DNA of 64,000 nt from Liolophura sinensis (taxonomy: Eukaryota > Mollusca > Polyplacophora > Chitonida > Chitonidae), in NCBI RefSeq assembly GCF_032854445.1, contig NC_088300.1:56520984-56584983 (forward strand), read 5' to 3'. The first letter of the stretch is position 1. Every line of letters begins with the position of its first letter. Below are positions 54,078 to 64,000 of the stretch, in pieces. The notes under the pieces were generated by a model. That model was not told the origin of the DNA. It saw only the letters and a program-made list of their open reading frames with translations, and ran no database searches. The translations under genes were made by a program, and so were the position numbers.

Positions 54078-54725
54078 ATATCCTATATAAGTATGAGGCT
54101 TAGCTTTAGATAAAGCTTTAGACTGATGACAGTGTGTTTTTGTCCAGCAGCTTCTTTTTTCTTGGCGGACTCTCTCTTTTGTTCTACTAAAAATAACGTT
54201 GTTGTAGCTAATAACTTCAAAAGTTAAAGCAGGCAAAAGATTGTTGCGTAATAACTGGTTCTGCAACACCGAAATATTTCGCGGAGTGGGGTAACTCTCA
54301 TTCGAGCAATGCATTTGCGAGAGTCATGGAGAGAAACAGCACCAAGTGTGTAACTGAACGGTTACCACGGTAACTGAACCGTGCTGAACGGAATGTTCTT
54401 GCAAATTAACTAACCCGTTCTCAGACTGGTTTAACCGAAAGTGATCCAATCACAGTCAGACTCTACCCTACTGACTCTACTCTAGTCTTAGTCACTTGAT
54501 CAATGTGGTCATTCAAAACGTGATTCAAGGGAGACAATTCCCGGACTCTCAGCCATACATCTGTCTGCAATTGATGACAGAGGCCATGACCTCAAGGTCA
54601 GTCTCGCTCAAGCAGCATGATGGCGGCTAACTTAACAGCTGCTGATGTATGCACTCGGAAAATATGATTCATACGACTGAAAGATAAGCATCCTAACCAT
54701 TCGACTTCATTCCTGAACGCATTTT
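54078..54725. other. No gene seen
   Basis: Short frames only. A repeated ggtaactgaacNg motif lies near 54342-54385. Confidence 0.4.
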
Positions 54726-55445
54726 TGCTGTGAGTTCAATGTTCCCGAATGTGTCCTGTAGTTTTGCTTTGTGTTCAATGTTCCTGAATGTGTCTGTATT
54801 TTTGCTTTGCGTTCAATGTTCCTGAATGTGTCCTGTATTTGTGACTTCTGCTCAATCTTCGTGAATGTGTTCCGTGTGTTCAAGTTTCTTGAATCTGTCC
54901 TGTATTTATGTCGTGTGTTTAATATTCCTGAATGTGTCCTGTATTTGTGCCATGCGCTCAGTGTTCGTGAATGTGTTTTGTATTTGTGCCGTGTGCTCAG
55001 TGTTCCTGAATATGTCCTGTATTTGTTCCTTGTGTCCAATATTCCTGAATGTGTCAAGTATTTGTTTCTTGTGCCCAACGTTCTGAATGTGTCCTGTATT
55101 TGTACCGTTTGCTCAGTATTCCTGAATATGTCCTGTATTTGTTCCATGAGTCCAATGTTCCTGAATATGCCCTGTATTTGTTCCATGTGTCCAATGTTCC
55201 TGAATGTGTCATGTACTTGTTTCTTGTGTCCAATGTTTCTGAATGTGTCCTGTATTTGTGACGTGTGCTCAGTATTCCTGAAAATGTCCTGTATTTGTTC
55301 CATGTGTCCAATGTTCCTGAATATGTCCTGTATTTGTTCCGTGTGTCCAATGTTCCTGAATGTGTCCTGTATTTGTGCCGTTTGTTCAATGTTCCTGAAC
55401 ATGTCCTGTATTTGTTCCTAGTGTCCAATGTTCCTAGAGGTGTTC
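54726..55445. repeat. 39-bp minisatellite, about 18 copies, open on both strands
   Basis: The unit is close to tgttcctgaatgtgtcctgt plus atttgtgccgtgtgttcaa. As 39 is a multiple of 3 and the unit lacks stops in several frames, frames of 231 codons (minus) and 216 codons (plus) arise, encoding 13-residue repeats such as NIGHMEQIQDIFR on minus. No start context, splice structure or family supports a protein. Confidence 0.85.
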
Positions 55446-55456
55446 TATATTTGTGC

Positions 55457-55553
55457 CATGAGTGAGTTCAAGTCCGGCTCACGCTGGCTTCCTCTCCGGC
55501 TTCCCCATCGTGTAAGTGAAATATTCGTGAGTACCGCGTAAAACACTAATCAA
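55457..55553 (+). mobile_element. SINE family A, internally deleted copy
   Basis: Box B-like gagttcaagtccggctcacg, tggcttcctctccgg, then a direct jump to catcgtgtaagtgaaatattc and gagtaccgcgtaaaacac. Sits directly at the end of the 39-bp array. Confidence 0.75.
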
Positions 55554-57567
55554 AGGAATATATAAAGAAATGTAATGATTCTGCCATGATTTCTGTTTCG
55601 TTTCTGCCATGATTTCTAGATTCATGCCGTGGTATGTCTGCATTTGTGTCTACTTTTGTGGCCGTTTACTGGACAGGGCAGTGTTTCCTGAATTTGTGGC
55701 GTGTTTCCTGAATTTGTGCCGGTCGTGTTGGTTCTTTGTTAAAACGAATGGGACTTAATGGTACTTACTTCCCTGGGTTGTCTAGGAAACAAAACCTGAT
55801 ACCTAAATAAAGACCATCTTCGGTATTACGTGCCACCGATTTTGTACTGGAAAATAAGTATTAGATCTATTTTAAACGTTTAACATCTAAAGCGCAGAGT
55901 AGCCTAAATGTGTCGAACTTGTCGCAAACAAAGGCATTTTGTCGAGACGGATGTTTTCCAAAACCATGCAGAAATGATATATCGATCTAGTATTAGAGGT
56001 AATTATGGGTAATTCTGTGATGATAAAGTCGACAGTCCGTGATTTCCTGCTCAAATCGGCGCAGATGACGTCCCGTGACATACACATCGATCTACATCCG
56101 CTACAGTATAGAGATAAGAGTAGGGGGCTTACAATATTCTGTGTCACCTACCTAAACTTTACATCGATTGTATAAGAGCGCTAACTCTGGTAGCGGGTGA
56201 TCTGAAGAGAAGAAAGCTGTTAAGGGGAATCAGGCCGTCAGCCGCAAGATCATAGTCCTCGGGCTGGCTACAGCCAACAGGCAAAAATCGACATTTTCTG
56301 GCCCTCTTATTGCGTTTTACCTCCACTCCTAGAGAGCTCTAGGGGTTCAGAAGAAACCAGCTCTCTTTCTGTCGATCGGTAAGACAACCTTAAAGTGTTC
56401 CAGATCCGGGCGGTTTTAATCAAGATGACAGCTGAGGCCTGATTATTACCAATCAAGAGATAAACCAGCCACTTGTTGTTGAAAGTCTTCACCGGTTTGT
56501 GATTATACTGGCTCTGGAGGCATGGCTGTCCGAGGTCTGAAAATGTCACATTTGGCGTTCCGCAACGTTATGTAATTGTTGTATTCATCTTATTTTTACC
56601 TGAATCAGCTCATGGATTTGAAATGGTAAACGAGTATGCGAGACTTTTCTTCTGTGAAATATGGACATATTTTAAAAGTTCCGGACTTTCCAGTTCCGGT
56701 TTAGTGGCAATTGGGACTGATAAGTAGGATAAAAGTTGGGATGAGCCTTTGTAATTCTTCCGTTCTCGATGTTGGGATGGTGGGGGGGGGGGGGGGGGGG
56801 GCTTTGGCTAGAACCAATTAGGAGGACGCTCGCGGGCCCGGTGACGCAGTCTAACTTTCACTGAGCTTGCCCTTCACCAGTATCCATGGTGTGCACATCT
56901 GTACGTCAAATGTGGGCAAGTTAGTAACTTGCAAACGGTTGGAAAAGTGGAAAATTCTTAAGAATGGCGTTAAACAGCAATTAAGTTAATGCAACTTGCA
57001 GACTCAATTAATTTTACATGGCACTTCTTTCCTATGTATGCTATACAGGCCACTTTACATAAGCTAAAACGTAAGTGGAATCGAATGTACAACCTGATAA
57101 CACCATCGCGTACAGAGTGAATACAGCTTACCACAGGAAGAACGGGGCGCTCCGGATAGGGAGCAGACTGACCGATCACATCACACTGAAGAGAGAGGTA
57201 TATTTTAGTGCAGCCTAGCTGACATGACATAGACACTTGCTAGACAAGACACAGCAGTCAGTCACAGTATAATGACACCGGGTCAACCACCACTTGGCCT
57301 GTCGCTTTATGCTGAGCGCCTTGGAAGCACTACTACAGCCATTATTCATGTCAATAGTATAACGCCATCTCAATGAAGCCAACTGAAGAAAACAAATCGC
57401 AGGTTCAGGCAAAACTGATACTTTCTGATGAGTACACCACATACTTTAGAAGATGAAAGACTTATCCGACGACTTTATATTAATCGAAAGCGTCCGTGAA
57501 GTACATCAATCTGGTTTGCGTCATGAGCTGAATGTGCAGGGCTGTGACTAATTTTTACAAATAACTT
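55554..57567. other. No gene; G-run 56782-56801
   Basis: Contains two cgtgtttcctgaatttgtg repeats near 55680-55720, GC-richer patches at 56100-56560 and 57100-57420, and a long G tract. Short unrecognised frames. Confidence 0.4.
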
Positions 57568-57612
57568 TTTTTTGAGTACGGCGTTAAATACCAATCAAAT
57601 AAATAAATAAAT
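57568..57612 (+). mobile_element. SINE family A, tail fragment
   Basis: gagtacggcgttaaatacc plus aatcaaataaataaataa; body missing. Confidence 0.7.
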
Positions 57613-57664
57613 TTAAATTTAAGCATAACAGGATATAGTGATGTGACCAGCAATTCACTACACA

Positions 57665-57790
57665 TATTGCTTACTCAATATTTCACATTTATGATGGTTG
57701 CCAGCATTATTGTTGGGGGAAACTGAGCAGGCAGAGCCCAAAGAAATGTGCTGCGCTAGCACGCGAACTACTTGGCCATGGAGGCTCCCA
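57665..57790 (-). mobile_element. SINE family A, body and head, degraded
   Basis: Minus orientation: actcaatatttcacattta, ttgccagcattattg, a deleted middle, then at the far end the tRNA-like head (on minus, gggagcctccatggccaagt and gcgtgctagcgca). Opposite to the tail fragment at 57568, so these are two insertions. Confidence 0.65.
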
Positions 57791-60184
57791 ATATATTAAA
57801 CGTCACTTGTTTATAATTTGTGAAGATGTCGTGTTGTCTTCATATTCAGTTAACAATGAAAACAATGGCAAGGGACCAGGCGGAAGCGACACTTACACAA
57901 TCGACAACCAGAATCCAAGGTTATGCGGGCACACAACATGTAAAAGACTGCAGCATGGAGAGTAAAACTAGCACAGCGATGACAGGGATTTGATATATGT
58001 CAAAATGGTCACCGTATACCCTCCTACATGCACACTGCAAGATAATCGAAAACTATTGAATCGTTTCAGGATAAACAAACAAGAACAAAGTTTACCAAAG
58101 TATCTTGAAAGGAATTTAGGTGTGTAATGGGTGTGATTTTATCTACTCGTAATCAGGCATTAGCGATGTGTTATGTGACCATTCCCTGTACCACAGCTGT
58201 GCACAAGTATATTTATTGTATAACGGGAGTCACAAAGCAGGCAATCCGATAATGTTGTCTATCCCTCTCCATACTGGACCAACTCGAACATCCCAAAACT
58301 GTCCACTCTGGTTCTTAGCCAACATGGCAACGCCTCGTTGCGCCGCGTATTGCAAGCAACGAGTTAAGTCACATGCATGATAATGTGGAATATAGGCGAA
58401 CAAGGCAGGCTCAATACAATGTGAATACAAAAGAGATGATTCAGGCGGTCTGAATAAAAATGTGAACTGCAGAACACACGAAACAGGCTGCTTGAGTGTG
58501 AAAAAGAAGCAGCGACAGACATCCCAGGTATCGATATGGTAACATAGAGATATCGGACTTCATCTGTGACAACAGCGGAAGACAGATGGTTCTGGAGTAA
58601 TCGTTGATAACAGAGAGGAAGTGGCAAATGGGGCACAATGATTTATATGATGCCTATAATGGTAAGGAACGAGAAAAGACATTTCGTGTATGGTGACGGA
58701 AGCTGTATGATCACGTCTAAGATACGACGAGAATAATCATGCAAGGCTGAATATTCAGTTAGATAACGACTTACTGCAGAGCAGACAATAGGAAAAAGGG
58801 AGGAGGGCGCAATTTGAGGTGTCTCCATCGTTCCTTAGATGCACTGACGCCTTTTCATTCGTGACAGTCGATATCGTATGTAGTTATCTGAATGAAACTT
58901 GGTCGTTTTGGCACAGGGGGTAGCCAGACTGGCCGTCATGGCTGATAATATGGATAGAGGCAGATCGGGAAGAGATGTCATTTCTCTCAGTGGGAAGAGG
59001 CGTATTGTTTGAAAAGTCAAGAGAGAATGACGAGACACGTGTGGAATGGAATGAAGACAATGCAAGCATGTCAGACGACAGACGACAGTCGAGGGCGCCG
59101 TTCACAGAATGGTTGCCAAGGTGACTCGGTACCACATTCCCAGGACAGAAGTTCAAAGTATTAACTGTCATCATTCAATCAGGAATTGAAAACAAATTGG
59201 ATTGATTTGATTGGTGTTTCCAGACTTGCCACTCATTGAAGCACCAAAGCCAATAACAAAATAAGTTCTACTGTCAAGCAACCAAGATAGCATTAACAAT
59301 ATAATAACCACGAATGTACTGGTTATTATATAAGTATTATAAAAATATTATCTTGTAGAAAGATAAGGACTACATTAATTCGTATAGTTATTAACTTCGA
59401 CACAGTAGAAAACATTTTGTCAGGAGGCTTAGCAGTTAAATTGTAATGAAAACATCCCAAAAGGCTCTTAAATTTTCCTCAACCCAATAAAACAGTAATA
59501 AAACCTGAAATAGTATGGCATGCTGTTTCGGTATTTATTCCACAATTCTATCGTCCTACATGTTAAACATGCAGGTGTACATATGTAAAGTTTCTGTACA
59601 GTTGTAAAATGAACGTTTAGTATATTTTGGAGTACACGACTGTAATCGCATGTTATAGGGAACAAATGTATTTGATATCAGAAAATTCATCATCCGTCCC
59701 TTTACACTCAGTAGGTGTGGCTAACTTTAGTATAAATCGTTACATCAATCTGGCTAAAGCTTTGAAATCATTGCTTGAGCAACTCTCCAGCTATGTAATG
59801 TGAATGGACACTCTCTGCGAACAACATCAACATAAATGATAAGAATTGCTGACAGAAGATCAGCATGCTCGTAACATCTTTTGTTCATGTATCTGATTTG
59901 CTAAAGGTAGATACAATCTTCATATATTGACATATTCCTGCAATCTGTGGAAACAATATGAGAAAAATATGCATCGATATATGTGCGACAAGAATTTCAT
60001 GAAGAATGTTCGATTGATTCCCACAATGTTAATAAATAATCCCTCGCGTCCTTTCCTGGCAGTTAATTTTCTATTAAACCTTTGGTAAGACCTTCACAGA
60101 ATTTTATATATAGGCTATAAATGTTCGACTAACACTTCGCCAGTCCTAGCCGACCACAGTCACATTCTTACAGCGCATGTTCCG
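57791..60184. other. No gene supported
   Basis: Several overlapping minus-strand frames at 58230-59174 but none with a domain that holds up. 59203-59222 (ttgatttgattggtgttt) may be a scrap of SINE A. Confidence 0.35.
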
Positions 60185-60519
60185 CTCTCTACGCTCGCTT
60201 TACATCACTGCATCGTGCAACGCACGTAAGCTTGTTTAGACTTAGCTTCACCACTGGCGTCCGAGCGCAGAACTGCTTAATCAGTTTTCATCAATTAAAT
60301 TATTTCAGGTGTTTGTTGGATTCATGTTGTGGATACTTTAGATAAATAAATCGCTTGTGTATGAAGTATTATTAGAAAGAAAGGTTGAGACTAATTGTTT
60401 TTTCTTTCTTGACATCATGGTCTGCCTCATCACCGCGACCTCAGTGTCCCCGTCATTGTTCAAGATTTCTGAAACAAATTTGCTAGTGGTGGCAGTGATG
60501 TAAAGCGAATGTTAGAGAG
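60185..60519. repeat. Inverted-repeat element; arms also found at 40.55 kb
   Basis: Left arm ctctctacgctcgctttaca plus tcactgc (60185-60211) pairs with gcagtgatgtaaagcgaatg plus ttagagag (60492-60519). A third, single copy lies at about 40550-40582. The centre is AT-rich with no frame. Could be a MITE with sub-terminal repeats or two copies of a short repeat. Confidence 0.5.
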
Positions 60520-63240
60520 TGGTGCTGAAAACGGCTATAGATCAAGACCTTTCCCCAAACACCGAGTGACAAGCAACGACCATCAAAACGTTACTGTAAA
60601 ACAGAAAACAGATTGTTATGCATTTACTGTTTACGTAATTGGGATGTCACATTGGTATGCCAGTTATATCCACAACGAAGTAAAGGGCACACCATTTAAA
60701 GCTTTTTCGCAGTTATTTGTGAACCAACATCAAAGCAAAACATTTAAAGCCTGATAAGCGTTAACGAGTGATTGGTGGGTAGTGAGTTTTGAGAAGTAGT
60801 AGGTGTTATGGACTTATACAAGCCTAGTATATTGATGTCTATTCTCGAGGCGTTACCAGGCTCTCAGAAAAGATACCTCAGCTTCAGCGCCAAATTCCTA
60901 TGAAAGGCAGATAGATGACATAATCGTTCGCTTATGAATGGTCAAGTGGAACATAAATAGATCATAAGTCGTTTTCTCAATTGTATGCAGGACAGATGAA
61001 GCTGTGGTGAGTGCGTCATTCTCACGGCAGTGAGCGTCTTCGTGGGGCAACAAAGAAGCTGAAGGCGATATAATTCTTCCGTAGATTCTCGAGGGGTATA
61101 CAGTGTACAAATTGTATCACAGAGTCGATTCTCCAGTCGCGTAAGTAGATCATGTCCAGGTAATGCCCGAGGTCATATAGTTTAATAGCTTATTGAAGGT
61201 CAGTTTTATAACTGATTCAGCTATTATATGGGTTATATATTATCCGTAAATAACTGCGTGATTGCACACTATTATAGCCGCCCTCAACGGTTATTCGGAT
61301 AAGGCATTTACTGGGCTTCGGCAAAATCTTGTTCTGTGCTGGGAACAGTGCGTCGTCAACACTTTCTGATTTTAGTAAGTCATTGTTATGCTGGCATGAT
61401 TGACGATAAAGACTCTTCCATATAAAAAGTCTAATTATTGAAGATTCGCACTCGTCAACTAACCAGTAGGCCTATCATTATACAGCAGACCCAAACCTGG
61501 CGGTTATCCCTAGTTTATCCCTTATTCCCCGTCCCTCCCTCCCTCCCCCCAACTTCTCCTCGTCATTCTCACGCCAATTGCATCACAGGTCAGCTGTGTG
61601 TTTTAAACTAATCGATAATCTAAATCGTCACTTTTCAGTTCAGCTCATCTCAGCGGAGACACGCTTCAAATTGCGATGGCTGAGTATGACATGCCCTTCG
61701 TCTTCATGTGAGGAGGATTACTATAGGCAGGTCTGAATAGCGAATACACATACGGGTCGAGAGAAATTGTAAAGGAATACGATGCTACCGAAAGACAGAT
61801 GAGGGGTTCTGTAAGATCGAAAGTCGGGGGTCATGTGACCACCATTTCGTGTCGAAAACAAAATGGCCACCCAATGTTGGAGCATTGGGGATTTAGATCG
61901 CTTTCGGCCACTTCACTAGCGAAAAGGAAGGCCTAGTTGTACAAAATAACATCACGAAAGCTCTGCATAAATACTATCTGGAAAGCCGTTTTTTGCTATA
62001 CAAATCCAACGGATACAAGATCGCTGACAGCGATTCAAAAACAAAAATATGTAACAATATGCACAATAACGTTGTGTGGACAATTTTCTCACCCCTTTAC
62101 TAAGGAGATCCGTCTTAAAGAATTCTCCAAAAATGAGCAGATGTTTTATATGGAAGACCGCTCCCTCAATCACGCCAACATATAACAAAAAGCGCAGTGT
62201 GTCTAGTTGTGCATTGGTATTAAAACGCGCGTCAGTATTCGTGTGACTGTTTTTACCGCGTTGTTTTGCAGCTAAAGAAGGTAAGAAAGTACCCGGAAGT
62301 ATCAATAAGCCACTTGTATAAGCATGCTGTAGTACAATCTCATTGATGTCTTCCGCATCAATAGTAAATGGAACTGCGTTGTTTGTATCGACAATTTCTG
62401 TGGTGAATTAGGTGTGCTTACTAACCAGATCATTGTTGTAAAGTATATATATAGCAAAATAATCGCTTCGCCCCTTATACGGTAAAACTAGCCCTATATA
62501 AATCTTTTCTAGACCCTTGCTTGTTTGTTAACTTCCAAGAGGCAGTCTTTTATTATGCTCCAGAAATGACCGGAGATTTATCCTCTCTATGGAAGAGGAA
62601 TAATTGGTAAGCTAAGTCACACATGCGCTTTGAAGTCAGATTGTACCGGAAACCTCAGATTGATCGGGTTAATAGTTCTTTAAGAGCTATTTTTACTGAA
62701 CTGATAAGGTTAACACAGTCCCTTTCCATTTTCTCTGATTCTGACATCATCCCATATAGCTCTGCGCAAAGTGCTTCATGATATCCAACTTGTCCAATAC
62801 AGTACTTTGTAAATAAAGGCATAACGTGTTAAAATACTGTATTCATGATTAACTGTTATTTACAAGTCGATAATCTGGCTAATCAGAAACTTTAGTTGTT
62901 TTATCGTGGTTTTATCGAATCTACCTATTCTTTCAGGTAAATAACGCTGACTAGGGCTCGCCAAAGACACAGAAACTGTTTGTTGTGTCAAATTTGTGAT
63001 TATCCATCGAATGTTTTCTTTTAAGACAAAGACTATTTGAAAACTTTCGTGACAAGGGTGAAGACTAGTGCTTACGAACAGACGTTAATATCAAGTTGGT
63101 GGTACTCTCAAGATAGATACAGGTGGTACTCATACGTATCTGTACTCTTTATATCAATTTGGAAAAGACCTTTGCGTGTAGAACAGAGTTATATATCTAG
63201 ACCGTGAATTAGTAGCTTTTCTGAAACCATGAGCAATGAA
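60520..63240. other. No gene seen
   Basis: A pyrimidine tract (ccctccctccctccccc) lies near 61532-61550. Short open frames only. Confidence 0.4.
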
Positions 63241-63355
63241 AGCATCTCATAATGTGTCTTGAAGGAAGGAAATGCATCATAATGTGGCGCTCAGGAAGAA
63301 AACACCTCATAATAAAGCGCTCAAAAAGGACACACCTCATAATGTAGCGCCCACT
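63241..63355. repeat. Short tandem repeat of about 33 bp, about 3.5 copies
   Basis: The motif cayctcataatgtRgcgctca recurs near 63244, 63270, 63304 and 63336 with variable spacers (26-34 bp). Confidence 0.65.
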
Positions 63356-64000
63356 GAAATATATACCTATTTACTCTGGACACACAGAATGGTATGCGAG
63401 TCCAGACATGTTTGCTTCCTCTATCCCATTCAAGTAAGACAACTTGGCTGTGATTAAAATCAACTTTTGACAGAAATTAATGAAAAAAAAACGTGTATAG
63501 CCAAGACCCAGACGCAAACAGAAGACATCTGTGAACATCGGAGAAAGAAAAGCACTCGAGTAAAAGGAGGCGCCGTTTTCATCCAACGTTTGTATCTCTT
63601 TACAGATTTCTAAAGCAGCCATTGTACCGGTTTCCTTGACAACAGCCACTAAATGTCGGAAAAGATCATAGCCACGCCTGTCGTCACGCAGAATAAATCA
63701 AGAAACTCTTAAGTGAGCCAAATTGTTTGCCAATATCAACATTCATTGATTTGGAAAATCTGCCGCAATGTACAGAACATCGTTTTTCTGGGTGACAATG
63801 AGTCCACTCTCTTGATAATGTATCCAATTCCAAGCCAGAACAATACGACTGTTATCACTAAGTTACGCAAGAAAAACAAGACGCTAAAAACAGCCGATGG
63901 GAACATTCTGCAAATTACTTGGTGAACAAGGTGTGTTTTATTTACGAATCAATGCTATCTGAAGCTATTCCAACACGAAACATTCAAGTCCCTGTGCGAT
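63356..64000. other. No gene seen
   Basis: Short frames only; nothing recognisable to the window end. Confidence 0.35.

Noticed and set aside
54707-55421. 231- and 216-codon open frames
   Set aside because: Both follow from a stop-free 39-bp tandem unit; both strands are open equally, with no start or splice support.
58230-59174. Minus-strand frames, one with a DYSR-like stretch recalling a copia-type integrase
   Set aside because: The match covers about 25 residues, then fails; no catalytic Asp/Glu continuation, no reverse transcriptase and no LTRs were seen. Most likely chance.

Overview
The window looks like non-coding-rich nuclear DNA of an invertebrate, most likely a mollusc and possibly a gastropod. 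The evidence is AT-rich DNA with no dense gene packing, spliced gene structure, many short interspersed elements with a tRNA-like head and a tail reading 'tacggcgtaaaac(a/c)...caaataaataaa', a second tRNA-headed family ending 'gacgttaaacccc...actcactcac', MITEs, microsatellites and long minisatellites. The taxon is inferred from the look of these repeats; no search was possible. There is no sign of bacterial operons, phage, plasmid or CRISPR.

Only one gene can be supported well: a minus-strand helix-loop-helix (HLH) gene between about 21.1 and 17.9 kb. It has a TATA box (21111-21117), a non-coding first exon, an intron ending exactly at the ATG, and coding exons 20843-20676, 20466-20388 and 18319-18144. 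Splice sites and phases all agree, giving a 140-residue protein. HLH helix 1, loop and helix 2 are clear (about residues 33-76). The basic region lacks the glutamate and arginines that read E-boxes, so the protein may act as an Id/Emc-like partner or as an atypical DNA binder. The upstream region holds E-boxes, an inverted CCAAT and two CGTGGGAA (CSL/Su(H)-type) sites, so Notch input is possible but unproven.

Layout: 0-17.9 kb is gene-poor, with SINEs, a 393-bp tandem duplication (5.9-6.7 kb) and 19- and 40-bp minisatellites (8.9-9.6 kb). 17.9-21.5 kb is the HLH gene and promoter and is free of recognised SINEs. 22-31 kb has SINE fragments, several GC-richer possibly regulatory blocks and a 1.75-kb satellite of 34-bp units that form a 170-bp higher-order repeat (29.2-30.9 kb). 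31-46 kb holds MITEs or foldback elements (37.8, 39.3 and 45.0 kb), a SINE with a clear target duplication, a long TA run and a 40-bp minisatellite with a 340-bp secondary duplication. 46-64 kb holds microsatellites, a 39-bp minisatellite open on both strands (54.7-55.4 kb) and more SINE pieces. Most other open frames are short, lack credible splice contexts and are not called genes. If the many GC-richer blocks are regulatory, this is a developmental-regulator landscape around a small HLH gene; that is inference.
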